Shown in pieces: positions 1 to 11,712 of a stretch of 64,000 nt of DNA. Source of the stretch: Chionis minor (lineage: Eukaryota > Chordata > Aves > Charadriiformes > Chionididae); contig VZSF01000950.1 in assembly GCA_013398295.1 (NCBI GenBank), positions 248,001 to 312,000 of the forward strand. Reading direction: 5' to 3'. The position numbers were made by a program, and so were the translations under genes. Numbering within the stretch: position 1 is the first letter of the stretch; every line of letters starts with the position of its first letter. The notes under the pieces were generated by a model that saw only the letters and a list, made by a program, of their open reading frames with translations, made no database searches and was not told the origin of the DNA.

Positions 1-1418
<1,418 letters not shown>

Positions 1419-1453
1419 CTTGTGTTTGCCAGTGAAACTGCTCTTCTGTTGAA
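1419..1453 (-). CDS. CTNND2: CTNND2 (delta-catenin) 35-bp micro-exon
   Basis: This small exon lies directly upstream, in gene order, of the 117-bp exon. On the minus strand it is preceded by a long pyrimidine tract ending in TTTGCAG (AG at 1454-1455 on the complement). It is followed by the donor GTAATG, with the GT at 1417-1418. Read in the phase required by the next exon, it encodes S-T-EEQFHWQTQ plus the first base of an Asp codon, and it joins smoothly to [13 protein letters not shown]. Mammalian delta-catenin has a near-identical EEQFQWQSQ-type stretch here (from memory), after the coiled coil. At 35 nt (not a multiple of three) it would shift the frame if skipped, so it should be constitutive in full-length transcripts. 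It is far too short to be found by ORF length. The preceding exon, encoding the coiled coil, was not found in the window. Confidence 0.9.
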
Positions 1454-2216
1454 CTGCAAAGAAAAAAAAAACACCTTAGTTTTTTATGAAATAATTCAGT
1501 AGTGTGCGATCAATACGCAGATCTAAATCTGTTCTGAAGGAAATGACTTAGAATAAGGGAACAGACTTAAGAATAAATAACATAATTAAAATATAGCAAG
1601 TATTATTTTATTTTTTTTTTTAAAAAAAATAAAATGCTTGCACAGCATTCATTCAGCAGGGAAGAAGCATTTTTGCTTAGTAATTAAGTAATTTAAAACA
1701 TACATATAGAAACTGCCCTCAGTCTTGATATACAAATTACGCTATTTCAAAGCAAAAACATTAACATTTTGCAACTTTTTTTGGATTCTTTTATGTGTCT
1801 GATTTTCCATCTTTATAGATAAAGTTACAAGTTGCTTTCTCCAGTGAACAGTGATTTCAAAAAGGAATTATGAGTATGATTCCTGGTTCTACTGATCATT
1901 ATGTGCATTTTTATATTATTCAAATGTGCAGCTAAGTTAATTCAATTGACCTACACAGGAGAGTAAATTTAGATGTGTTTGTGCTTCCATGTACAAGCAC
2001 TTAACCAACGGAAGGTCTTAATTTTAAGATAATAAGCATGCACCCTAGAGGATGGGTTAGGTAGTGTTTTTTCTATAAAATTAACAATTTATTCAAATGA
2101 ATGATAAAATGACCGATATATTCAGTTACACGAGAACACTCTCCTCCAAGGAATGATCAGTTTATGCTTCAATATAGGTCTTTCTCACATGCCAAGAATA
2201 CAAAAGGATTGAAGTT
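1454..2216. other. Non-coding intron sequence, no gene
   Basis: This is AT-rich sequence next to the 35-bp exon. A run of T followed by A (about 1608-1628) forms a short palindrome-like T/A block. Nothing else was recognised. Confidence 0.6.
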
Positions 2217-2623
2217 TGTATTGGGTCTGGCTGAGATGGAGTTAATTTTCCCCCCAGCAGCATCACTATGTGTGATGAACTGACCAGAACCCTCCTTCCG
2301 TGTCACTCTGCACTGCTTTGGGGGGGAGGTAGAGATATCAGGAGAGAAGTTGAGCCCGGCAAGAAGGGAGGGATGGGGAGAAGGTGTTTTAAGACTTGAT
2401 TTTTACTTTGTCATTATCCTACTCTGATTTAATTGGTAAAAAATTAAATTAATTTCCCCAATTCGAGTCTGTTTTGCCCGTGACAGTAATTGGTGAGTGA
2501 TCTCCCTGTCCTTGTCTTAAGCCACAAGGCTTTCGTTACGTTTTTCTCTTCCTTTCCAGTTGAGGAGGGGAGTGACAGAGAGGCTTGGTGGGCACCTGGT
2601 GTCCAGCCAGGCTCAAGCCACCA
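2217..2623 (+). mobile_element. Solo LTR, avian ERVL-like, with 7-bp target duplication
   Basis: The element begins TGTATTGGGTCTGGCTGAGA and ends near CAAGCCACCA, which are recognisable termini of an avian endogenous retrovirus LTR family. The downstream half (AATTAATTTCCCCAATTCGA, then GTAATTGGTGAGTGATCTCC, then GGCTTGGTGGGCACCTGG) matches the U3-R-U5 end of ERVL-type LTRs that I know from birds. An ATTAAA at 2443-2448 is the likely polyadenylation signal. The sequence TGAAGTT occurs immediately before (2210-2216) and immediately after (2624-2630), a clean target-site duplication. No internal retroviral sequence flanks it, so it is a solo LTR left by recombination. It lies antisense to CTNND2. 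At 407 bp it may be internally shortened. The family assignment is from memory. Confidence 0.82.
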
Positions 2624-4131
2624 TGAAGTTACTCAGGAACAGTAATTCTTTTGATAACAGTGAACTGATTATTATAGCCATGATTAAAGCATTTATCTGT
2701 ACATTTTTACAACATATTTATAGGGCAAAACAAAGTCTGCTGTTGCATCCATCGGTAAAAAAATCAAAGACAGAAATTGTCTTAACTTGTCAAACTATAA
2801 ATTTATTTCTTTGTGATGTTGAGAATAAATACTCTTTTTAATGAGTAAATGGATTTTAAATCCATTGAATTGTTTTCCATTTTCCCAACAGATGCTGGAT
2901 CTCTTACGAATATGTGAGTATAGCTCCTACTATCTACTTTCTGAACAAGAATAATCTTAATGGAATTAAATGCTTCTTTTTGGAGGTTTGTTCTTACAGG
3001 AAAAGAACCTAGGTTAATTATTTATCAGATTTGACAGTGGTAAAAAAAGGATAATTGCCTAATGTACATATAAATAATTCTAAAAGACAACTTTTACTTT
3101 CTAAGCTGGCATCAAAAGTGTTAACCTTACAAATTCAAACCTATACATGATCATAAATTTCCAAATATCTACCACCTGTGGTTTACATTGACTCACTGTA
3201 GCGAGATTTCATAGATTAGGAGACACGCAAGTAAAATGCTTGCATTCAAGTCTACTGAAGTTAATAATAGTTACGATAAACATAGCCAGAGTCCTCTGGC
3301 TAATATTAAGGGCAAAGTGCTAAACCAGAAGAAATTACTTTAATTGAAATTACCTTTTCAAATGGAGCCCTAGTGGGTGGTGACTAGGGACAGTGGCTCT
3401 TTTTGAAATATTGCTTCTTCCAATTTGAAATTCCTTTTGCCTCATTTTCAAAATCACTAAACAACTACAGCTTCAGCCGACACACTGGGACTTGAGATCG
3501 ATAGCCCTTTCTGGCATTAGCGTCATCCATAATAAGCAATATATTACTTTCCACTACACAGTCCCTCTTCCAGTACCCAGATTTCTGCGTGATAGCTACC
3601 ACCTCAAAAGACAGAAAAAAAAGGTAGTATCTCAGGTGGCATTCTGGCGGGCAGAACGAATTACTGAACGCTGCTGGCAAGAACACACTGCTGTAAAAGA
3701 CTGTGCCACCTCATCCAAATCCGTAAGAAAAGAAAATCAAATCTGTTCATAAAGGATGAATTATCATTTCCAGGAATTCCAGCTTAGCCCTTTTTAAGCA
3801 GTAAATGTGTACAAAATGTAGAAGTTCATTATTGGCATAGTACAGATAGTATTAGTGGCTGATAGAAGCTGATTAGTAGTGATCCCTAACATCACTAGCC
3901 TCACTTCCACAGAAACATTTTCATGTCTTCACCTTATGAAATCTTAGATGGGAAGGTCTAAAAAAAGGAACGCATTAAATTTTTACTGTATTTTGGCTTT
4001 TCCAGTTTTAGTCAGGCTTCGCCTCACAACTACTGTAATGGTCTTTTATTAAATACTGTAACTTTTATAGTCAAGGTAACAGATTCACCACCAAAATTGT
4101 TATCCCAATGCTACCTTCTTATTCAACATAC
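2624..4131. other. Non-coding intron sequence, no gene
   Basis: This is unique-looking AT-rich sequence between the solo LTR and the first CR1 tail. Short opposing reading frames around 3465-3752 overlap each other and resemble no known protein. Nothing else was seen. Confidence 0.55.
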
Positions 4132-4301
4132 GCAACAGGCTGCCCAGGGAAGTGGTTGAGTCACCATCCCTGGAGATACTTAAAAGACGTGTAGCTGTGT
4201 CACTTATGGACATAGTTTAGTGGTAGACTTGGCAGTCTTATGTTAATGGTTGGACTCGATGACCTTAAGCATCTTTTACAACATAAATGATTCTGTGATG
4301 C
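4132..4301 (+). mobile_element. CR1 LINE 3' end fragment
   Basis: The sequence begins CAACAGGCTGCCCAGGGAAG and continues through GGTTGGACTCGATGACCTTA to ATGATTCTGTGATG. These are the last ORF2 codons plus the 3' UTR of a CR1 element, ending in the octamer-like tail. It is 5'-truncated and moderately diverged. Confidence 0.9.
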
Positions 4302-4442
4302 TACATTAAAAGTGTATTTGCTCCTACAAGGCTATCAATAAAATGATACCTCAGTCTTGCAAACAAACATGTAAAGGGATTCATTAAAAAATTCTTATTA
4401 GAATTTGACGCAGTTTAAATTTAGATACCCTGCTTTTATTTA

Positions 4443-4499
4443 TCTTTTTTTTCTTTCTTTTTCTTTTTTTTTTCCGTCTTAACAATTTTTTTTTTTTTT
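4443..4499. repeat. Pyrimidine-rich T/C tract
   Basis: Two T-rich runs (about 4445-4475 and 4486-4499) with a few C interruptions lie on the plus strand. This is low-complexity sequence. Confidence 0.85.
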
Positions 4500-5407
4500 A
4501 AATGAGCTTTTTTTGTTCCTGGCCTGACAAGGATTCCTGACTGAAACAACCAGACGTGTCTGTGCAGGGAGCCTTTAGGCTGTCACACAAGTGTGCCAAA
4601 TCTGCCTGAGTGAATAAAAGTGCTTTTTTTTTAAGGTCTTTTCCAGCTTCAGTACAATTGCCTGTGTACTTACATCAAATACATGAAAAGACAAAAAAAA
4701 ATAAATCAATGGAAGTATTCCCCTTAATTAATTTTTTAGCATGTTCAGCAAAATAAAGCTCTCTGTTTTATAGTTTTTCTAAAAAAAAGATTTTAAATCC
4801 ATTATCAACCACTTCTCTGCAAATTCCTATGCCTCATTATAAAAGTTTGCAAACTCTACCAACTTCCAACTGAAGGAGCTGATCAATAAAATACTTTATT
4901 GAGAAGTTCTGAACTATGGAAACCTGCACCAAACTTAAGAGTTTGAGGAGGGAGATGTTAACCAGAATTAGATTAGTATAGTATTAGGGAATAATAGCAT
5001 TAAGTATTAATGAGATGAGAACTCAGGCAGGTGTAATTATTGCTCCCTTAGCCCAAAACCAGAGGAATAATTATGATTTATTTGCTGTATTCTTCTCTCA
5101 TTATTAGTAGTCATTGTGTCCTATATCTACTTCAAATATTCTAGTACAAATAAGACAATTGTTCTACTGCATTCTATTCATGTGATACAAAGAATCCCGT
5201 GTCACCATTCAACTATACAAAACTTATACTTATATTGTCTTTGGAAAATATGATTTCTTGAAGGAAAATCCCAGGGATGCAGAATAACTTAAGAATGAGA
5301 AGATAACACTAAAAAACAAACAAACAGAACCCCAATCAAACAATAAAAGAATAGCTATTGTCATATGTTTATTTCTGGATCTTCATCTTAAAGCTAATGA
5401 ACATATA
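4500..5407. other. Non-coding intron sequence, no gene
   Basis: This is AT-rich sequence between two CR1 tails. No splice-flanked coding stretch, repeat or RNA gene was recognised. Confidence 0.55.
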
Positions 5408-5658
5408 TTGGCCTCAAGTTGTGCCACGGGAGGTTTAGATTGGATATTAGGAAAAACTTCTTTACTGAAAGGGTTATCAGGCATTGGAACAGGCTGCCCA
5501 GGGAGGTGGTGGAATGGCCATCCCTGGAGGTATTTAAAAGCCAGATAGACATGGTGCTGAGGGACATGGTTTAGGGGTGGTTTTGGCAGTGTAGGTTTAT
5601 GGTTGGACTCAATGATTTTGAAGGTCTCTTCCAACCCAAGTGATTGTATGATTCTGTA
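5408..5658 (+). mobile_element. CR1 LINE 3' end fragment
   Basis: This is a cleaner CR1 copy than the one at 4132. It contains GGCCTCAAGTTGTGCCACGG, then TTTAGATTGGATATTAGGAA, then CAGGCTGCCCAGGGAGGTGG, and ends TGATTGTATGATTCTGTA. It covers the C-terminal reverse-transcriptase ORF codons and the 3' UTR. The apparent minus-strand ORF at 5383-5679 is only the complement of this repeat. Confidence 0.93.
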
Positions 5659-7989
5659 TCTTCTGTAAGGATGCACCACGCTGTGCCTAGAACTTTGCCT
5701 TTAATAACCACCTATGCAAGGAAATATTCCAGTGAAAGCTATTTTACCTCCCCAGGCAAGAATGAGCAAAGCAAATATCCACAGGGTTTAGTTTTAGACC
5801 TTACATGGCCTGGTGTGAGCCCTCACTCCCTTCAGGTAGAATGCCTCTTGAGAGCTTCTGAACCATCCAGTACAAGGAGGTTCACCGCACTGCACACACT
5901 TCTTCCAGCACAGTATTTATTATGCAGCCTATGGAAGTTCATTTTTCTTACCCTTTGCACCAACGTATATTAATGCATATGCACATCGGGTCATACAATT
6001 TGGTTATTCAAGTCTTGTGCCTTATTGCTCTTTGGAAAAACACCATAGCAAAGAAACTCCATTTTTGCTGGAAAGGGGAGTAGGTCTTCTTTCAGTGGCT
6101 CCTTCTGGCACACCTCTTAATTTATCACAGAGCCTGCATACGGGCTGCGAGGGCAAACCCACACATTTTAATTCCTTTAATCATCCAAGAAACGTCTCTG
6201 TGCCTCTTCTTCCTTTAGGTCATTCAGTTTACAGTTGTCACTCATTTTTGCAGAAAGTGCTATAGCGATCTGCTACACAAAAGCGTTTCTTTTTATTGTT
6301 TTCTAAAACAATTTATGAAATTATGTCTAACACTATTATGCAACAGCTATGAAAGCATTTTTACAAGGAGTTGTATCAGCACATGGTCTTTTCAATTAAT
6401 TCTGCAATGGAGCCGCACAAACATTGCTGTATATAATTACAGGCAGATACTGTCTCACTGAGTTTTAAATTGCTGCTCTGGTTGTGGAAGGTGGAAGAAA
6501 AAAAGATTCAGAAGCATTTAACAAAAAGCAAGGAGATTGAGAAACTAATATTCCAACTAAAGCAAAGGAGAAGCAGATTTTAAATCAGCAGTACACTTCA
6601 GGTCATCTCCCAAATAGTAAATAAACTTTGGTACCAACTATCTGGGAAAAAACAGAATACCTAAGAATAAATTTTACATTAAATAATCCCGTGAAAAATT
6701 ACCAAACCATCAGTAAATTATCATAATTTTAAATTAGGTCAAAATCTCTGACTTCAGTAGTAACCTCTGTAGATGTGACATAGTAACCTCTGTCAAGTAT
6801 TTCATCGTGCTCTATTAGTCAGCCGTATTGTCAACTTGGCTACCATATCAAGAAGTCCTTTTGATGTTCAAACAAACCTAATCCAATCCCCTACAATGGT
6901 CCTGAAAAATGTAAAAAAACCCAACAAACCTAAATAAACAAAGAACACCCCTCACAAATCCACACGTAGTTTACTGATGCCCACTTTTTTGTACCCTGTG
7001 AATTTCAAACTGACTTTTTAAATTATTACAAACAACTTCTTAGCTGTAGGTGCCAGAAAACCATTCAGACGGTTAATTCCCATCTTTATTAGAAAGGCCT
7101 TGCTACAAGTTCCTACAAGGAAAGAGAATTGTGTATTTTTTTCCCCAGACAAATTATTGTTATTCCCTAGGTTTTACAAAATCAATAACAGAACTTTGTG
7201 GCTGTGTTATTAATGTTTTATACATCTTTCCAATGATGCATGGAAATATTCGCAGCCAAATTTTCAAAAATATCCCAAGATCAATGCTTTCCTCTGCATT
7301 TAACACTTGCAGAAATTTGCAGACACGATTTTCCTTTAAAAGCGACTTTTTAACTGCTCCAGTCCTATTTATAGCCACATTTCCTGTACTGATTGTGCTT
7401 AATAATGACTGTTCTATTTCTTCTTATTTAAATGTGACTTGAAGTTCGATGTGCTACACTCCTAAGAGCACTGTGTAAGCACCAAGCATGCACAGAAGGC
7501 CAGCAGCAGCACTCTTGCATTCCACACAGCGTGCTGCTTACGTGCTTGCAAAGGCTGCTATTTAATGGAAGGAGCATAATACAGTTTATTTCCCTGTAGT
7601 TTTTGACAACCGCTCCTGAAATGGTCAACAAAAGTATCAATTATAATTTTTTTTTTTTTTTAACTTGTAAGTTAAAATTCATTTCACACATACCAACCCC
7701 CCAGAAAGTTTTGATTGACTGTAGCCACCTAGAAACAAAACTTGCTACTTAGCTTGCGATACCAGCCAGTTTCCTTTAGTTTCAGTTCTGTAGATAGTTA
7801 CTGGTGTGACAGTAAAGGCAGAGAATCCTTTCATGGTGGAAGCCTGTGCAGCTCTACTATTCCAAGGAAAAGAATTTGCAGGGCAGCGCTTGAGAATATA
7901 TTTTATATTTTATTTATCTCTAAACTTGGAAGCAATGGCAGCATTAAGGAAACAAGTATTATATGATTGCCCTATCCTCACCCTTCCCT
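5659..7989. other. Non-coding intron sequence, no gene
   Basis: This is mostly unique sequence. A 13-bp direct repeat TAGTAACCTCTGT occurs at 6758-6770 and 6781-6793, and a T-run lies at about 7647-7662. ORFs of 60-110 codons here (for example 5644-5973 and 7131-7442, plus) lack any recognisable domain and are probably chance. Confidence 0.55.
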
Positions 7990-8084
7990 AGGTGACCATT
8001 TCTGCCGCTGTGTAACCCAGACAGGATAGTGGACTAGATAGATCCTAACTCTGAATCAATACAACCATTCTTACGTTCTTATTT
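7990..8084 (+). mobile_element. Old CR1-like LINE 3' remnant
   Basis: The string ACAGGATAGTGGACTAGATA, followed by ACCATTCTTACGTTCTTAT, resembles the 3' end of an old amniote CR1-type family (consensus-like 'gatactgggctagatggacc ... ttcttatgttctta'). It is heavily decayed, and the assignment rests on these two segments only. Confidence 0.6.
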
Positions 8085-9736
8085 AGAGAAGCTAAAATCA
8101 AATCAAATTACTTCATTGAGTAATTTCCCTTTATAAATTAATTAAGAGAAAGGATGATGGTTTTTAAAGAGAAGGAATTGGCTCAGAGCTGGATTTCTGC
8201 TAAGGTAATAATATCAGTTCTTCCTGTTTGCTTTGAACATATTTTTATTTGAGAAAGGAGCTCACTTCCAAAACTGAACTACCTCAACAGGAGCACATTT
8301 AAAATTTTACATCTCCACAGCGCATCAGTGGAGACAGTAGTCTACAATTGTACTTCTTCAGCCCCAGTGGCGATATTTGGATCTGATTCAAAACGAAACA
8401 AGTATCTAAAAGAGTATTTAGAAAGGACCTAAATGCTCAAGAAATAAATCAGAAATTGTGAATTAGAGAAATGCAATCATGGAGAGGTAGAGTCATCTCT
8501 GGCTTGAGGCAACTGAGCAATTTGGTGCGTAAATCACAACACAGCCTATCAGTACCTGCAAAACTGTATTCTTCAAGCATGCCTAACAGACAGCATTGCA
8601 CACAAAATATGGCAATGGTTGTCATGCTTAAAAAAAACCCAAACAAAACAATGCCCTGAAAGATAAAATGAAGTCTAGTTTCTTCTTTCCCTCCTCTCTC
8701 TTACTGCAGCAGTTCAGTTACTAAAGCACTTGAGCAGCACAATGTGATAGAACTAGATAACAATTCTGTTTCCTTCACCTGTGTGAAATCAAATCAGTAT
8801 CTAAGTTGAGCGTAACCATCAGGCTTTTCTCTAGCTTTCCTATGAATCCTCAGTCTCATATAGAAAAAACCCACAGTATTTTAGTTTAGGAATTCCATTG
8901 TAAAAGACACCACCGCAGCTACCCTCTCTTTGCATCAAGTTTTGAAAGATGTCTTCAGAGAAAGGCTGCAAGACAGTAATACCTACAAGAGGAAAGACAC
9001 TTGTCCAGAAGCAGAAGAAAGTACTGAAGATCCAGAGATGAGACTGAATTTCATTTAAGGTACCTTAAACATCCTGCCCAATGTTTTGATGTTAGATAAG
9101 GAATACTCAGTGAATTGAGACTGATTCTTATCTGAGGCATATAGTTCCCTATGCACTGTATGAGCACTGTAAGAACTCAACCCAAATCATGGATGCACAA
9201 AGACAGCCACATAAAAATAAGCATCATAACACACTTTTTCAGCATCTTCATGGATCTGGACTTTGGTACCAGAAAATTAATTTCTAAAGAAATTCGGTGC
9301 AATATATCAACAATTCCTTTAAGGAAATCCACTTCTGTACAGGAGAATACTGTGTATTTCCTCCTGGGATAGGTAACTGCTAGCAGGTAAAACCCCGCTC
9401 GTAGCATGAAGCTCCTCATCTTCTCATTACAGACAAACTGCAGAAGGATATCCCTTCTGCACAAGACTTCTTCGTTAACATGCAGGTTAAGTCAAGAGCT
9501 TCATGCTGACCACTGTTTCAGGTAAACTATTTTAAGTATGACCACACTTTTACATTACTATTTCAGCTACTATATTTCTTCTGTGTTGTCCTCGGTAACT
9601 GATAAGAAAGTGATATTCTCTAGGCTTTGAGGGTTGATTCATTTTGAGTTCAGCACTTCCTGAGGGAAATGATGTAGACAGGAGCCAGACAGTCTCTACC
9701 TTGAAGAAACCGTATTCCACGAAGAAAACTCACAAC
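8085..9736. other. Non-coding intron sequence, no gene
   Basis: No repeat family, RNA gene or exon was recognised. Overlapping opposite-strand short frames (about 8449-8659 and 9151-9464) argue against coding. Confidence 0.55.
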
Positions 9737-9784
9737 GCGCGCGCACACACACACACACAGGCAGACAGACACACACACACACAG
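9737..9784. repeat. CG/CA dinucleotide microsatellite
   Basis: Alternating CG then CA units run on to ACACACAC blocks, interrupted once by GGCAGACAG. This is alternating purine-pyrimidine DNA, likely length-polymorphic. Confidence 0.95.
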
Positions 9785-10392
9785 AGTCTGTCACTGTGTA
9801 AAATCGCACCCTTCCCAGTTCCTCTCCCCTACAGCCTCTTCACATTAGCTGAACTCGGCTCCTTTCAAGAAACCTACCCCTTCAGGACTCTTCACCTTCG
9901 CCTCCTTCCATGTAAACAACTCTCTCCTTTCCTTTCCATTCCCTCTCCCCTCCGACACAAGAAAACACAGAGCCAGGACGCTTCTGCTTGGGCTTAGCTG
10001 ATCACTTTGCTATTCTCTTTCCCGCAGCTGATGCCTGTTATTAGCTGCTTGGGCCAGAAGCAAACTCCTACTGTGCCAACATAGTGGCAGGAAGTCCCCT
10101 GTAACTAACAAAGAAGATTCTTAATGTTAATATACAGTCTGAATTTTGACACTGAACAGCCTTCATGTCAGTCATCTCTACCTTATATGTTATCTTTTAT
10201 TTCTGTATTCTCCACCAGATGTGTGGACCTGAAACACCGCCACGAAATAGTAGGAGATTCTGCAGGGCATAGGAAAGACTTTGTCGATCCTTTTAAAGGG
10301 AAGATTAAGTGAACAATTTGAGGAGTACATTTAAAAGGCCAAGTTTTAATACATGCGTTGAACAACTTATTTTGTGTTGAGATGAAGGAGGA

Positions 10393-10463
10393 ATAATCAT
10401 GGAATAATTTAGGCTGGAATGACCTCTGGGCAACATTTGGTCCAGTTCCCACTTCAAAGCTCC
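10393..10463 (-). mobile_element. Short CR1 LINE 3' remnant, minus strand
   Basis: AATCATGGAATAATTTAGGC followed by TGACCTCTGG and TTGGTCCAGTTCCC is the reverse complement of a decayed CR1 tail ('...ggaccaaatg...cagaggtc...ccagcct...'). It is about 70 bp long and truncated. Confidence 0.68.
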
Positions 10464-10834
10464 ACGGTACTGTCTTGGACATAATGATGTAGCAAGGCAG
10501 GCGGGAGATTCCTTCAGTATTCTGCTGTTCAGAATTTGTTTAGTTATTTCTCACTGTTAAAGACAGAAAATAAAAGCTGATAAAAGACAGAAGCATTTGG
10601 TAAGCTTAGAAGAGACAACTGAAGTCTGAGAAGGAAGCACAACTGGCTTGTATAATGTAGTAAGACTAAATGACAGGAGAAAAATAATTCGAGGAAGCAT
10701 ACAGGTTGGACAAGAACAAACACATTCAAACTGGTTGTTGAAATTTTTGCTGGAAGTTTAAAAAAGGTACTAAAATGTCATGGAGGCAGCCATCTGCATC
10801 CAATTTGAGTTGAGGCGGCAAAACCATACCTGCT

Positions 10835-10932
10835 CTCAAAAGCCTGTTTGATAAGTTTATTAGAAAGACCTGATGTTAGTTTCAGCTTTGAGGAACTGGA
10901 CTACATCCCAGGATGGTCCCTCCAGTTCTGTA
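10835..10932 (+). mobile_element. Possible ancient CR1-like remnant
   Basis: AAAGCCTGTTTGATAAG and then CTTTGAGGAACTGGACTACA and GGTCCCTCCAGTTCTGTA follow the order of motifs at the 3' end of old CR1/L3-type LINEs. The divergence is high, so this call is tentative. Confidence 0.42.
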
Positions 10933-11120
10933 CATGAAAAAACTTTATCTGTGATGCTGGCAACCTGATGATTGTTACATGAAGTACTATACACACAACT
11001 GCATAAATTCATACCTCACATCACCAGAAACACTGAGCTATGGAGAAACTCAGTCATTCTAGAAGCAGCCAGGACCATGAATCATGGATGCAAGAAATGA
11101 CGAGTCTTAAATTTACATTT

Positions 11121-11712
11121 TGTTGTAGTTTCAGTTGGGATAGTTCATTTTTTTATTAGCCGCTGGTACAGTGCTATGGTTTTGGATTTGGGATGAGAAA
11201 TACTTTTGATAGCACAGTGGTGATTTTAGTTTTTGCTAAGCTCTCAAGGCCTCTTTGGCTCCACACACCACCCCACCAGCGAGCAGGTTGGGAGGGCACC
11301 AGCAGCTGGGAGGAGACACAGCCGCGATGGCCGACCCTAACTGACCAAAGGGCTATTCCATACCACATGACATCATGCTCAGTATTATAAGGCTGGGGCA
11401 AGAAGAAGGAAATGGGGGACGTTCAGAGTGATGGCATTTGTCTTCCCAAATAACCATTGCATGTGACAGAGCCCTGCTTCCAGCCCTGGAGATGGCTGAA
11501 CACCTGCTTGGTGATGGGAAGCAGTAATGAATTTTTTCCTTTGCTTTGCTGGCATGTGCAGCTTTTCCTTTCCCTATTATCTTTATCTCAACACACAATG
11601 TTTTACTTTCACTTTTACTCTTCTCATTCTCTCCCCCATCCAAACCAGGGGAAGCAAGTGGCTGTATGGTTCTACCTGCTGGCTGGGGTTAAACCACAAT
11701 TAAACCACAACA
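11121..11712 (+). mobile_element. Solo LTR of an avian endogenous retrovirus (592 bp)
   Basis: The element opens with TGTTGTAGTTTCAGTTGGGA and closes with GGGGTTAAACCACAATTAAA then CCACAACA. These are degraded forms of the TGTCCTGGTTTCAGCTGGGA...GGTTAAACCACGACA termini of a common avian ERV LTR. Internal landmarks appear in the expected order: CTGACCAAAGGGCTATTCCA, a CRE-like TGACATCA (11368-11375), a TATA-like TATTATAA (11383-11390), GGCATTTGTCTTCCCAAATA, GCTGAACACCTGCTTGGTGA, and TTATCTCAACACACAATG. The usual polyadenylation hexamer region has decayed (CCTATTATC). No retroviral gene flanks it and no convincing target duplication is visible. It lies antisense to CTNND2. Several short ORFs inside it are not genes. 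Confidence 0.87.

Noticed and set aside
5644..5973. 109-codon plus-strand open frame
   Set aside because: It begins in the tail of a CR1 copy, has no recognisable domain and no splice context. Chance ORFs of this length are expected in 64 kb.
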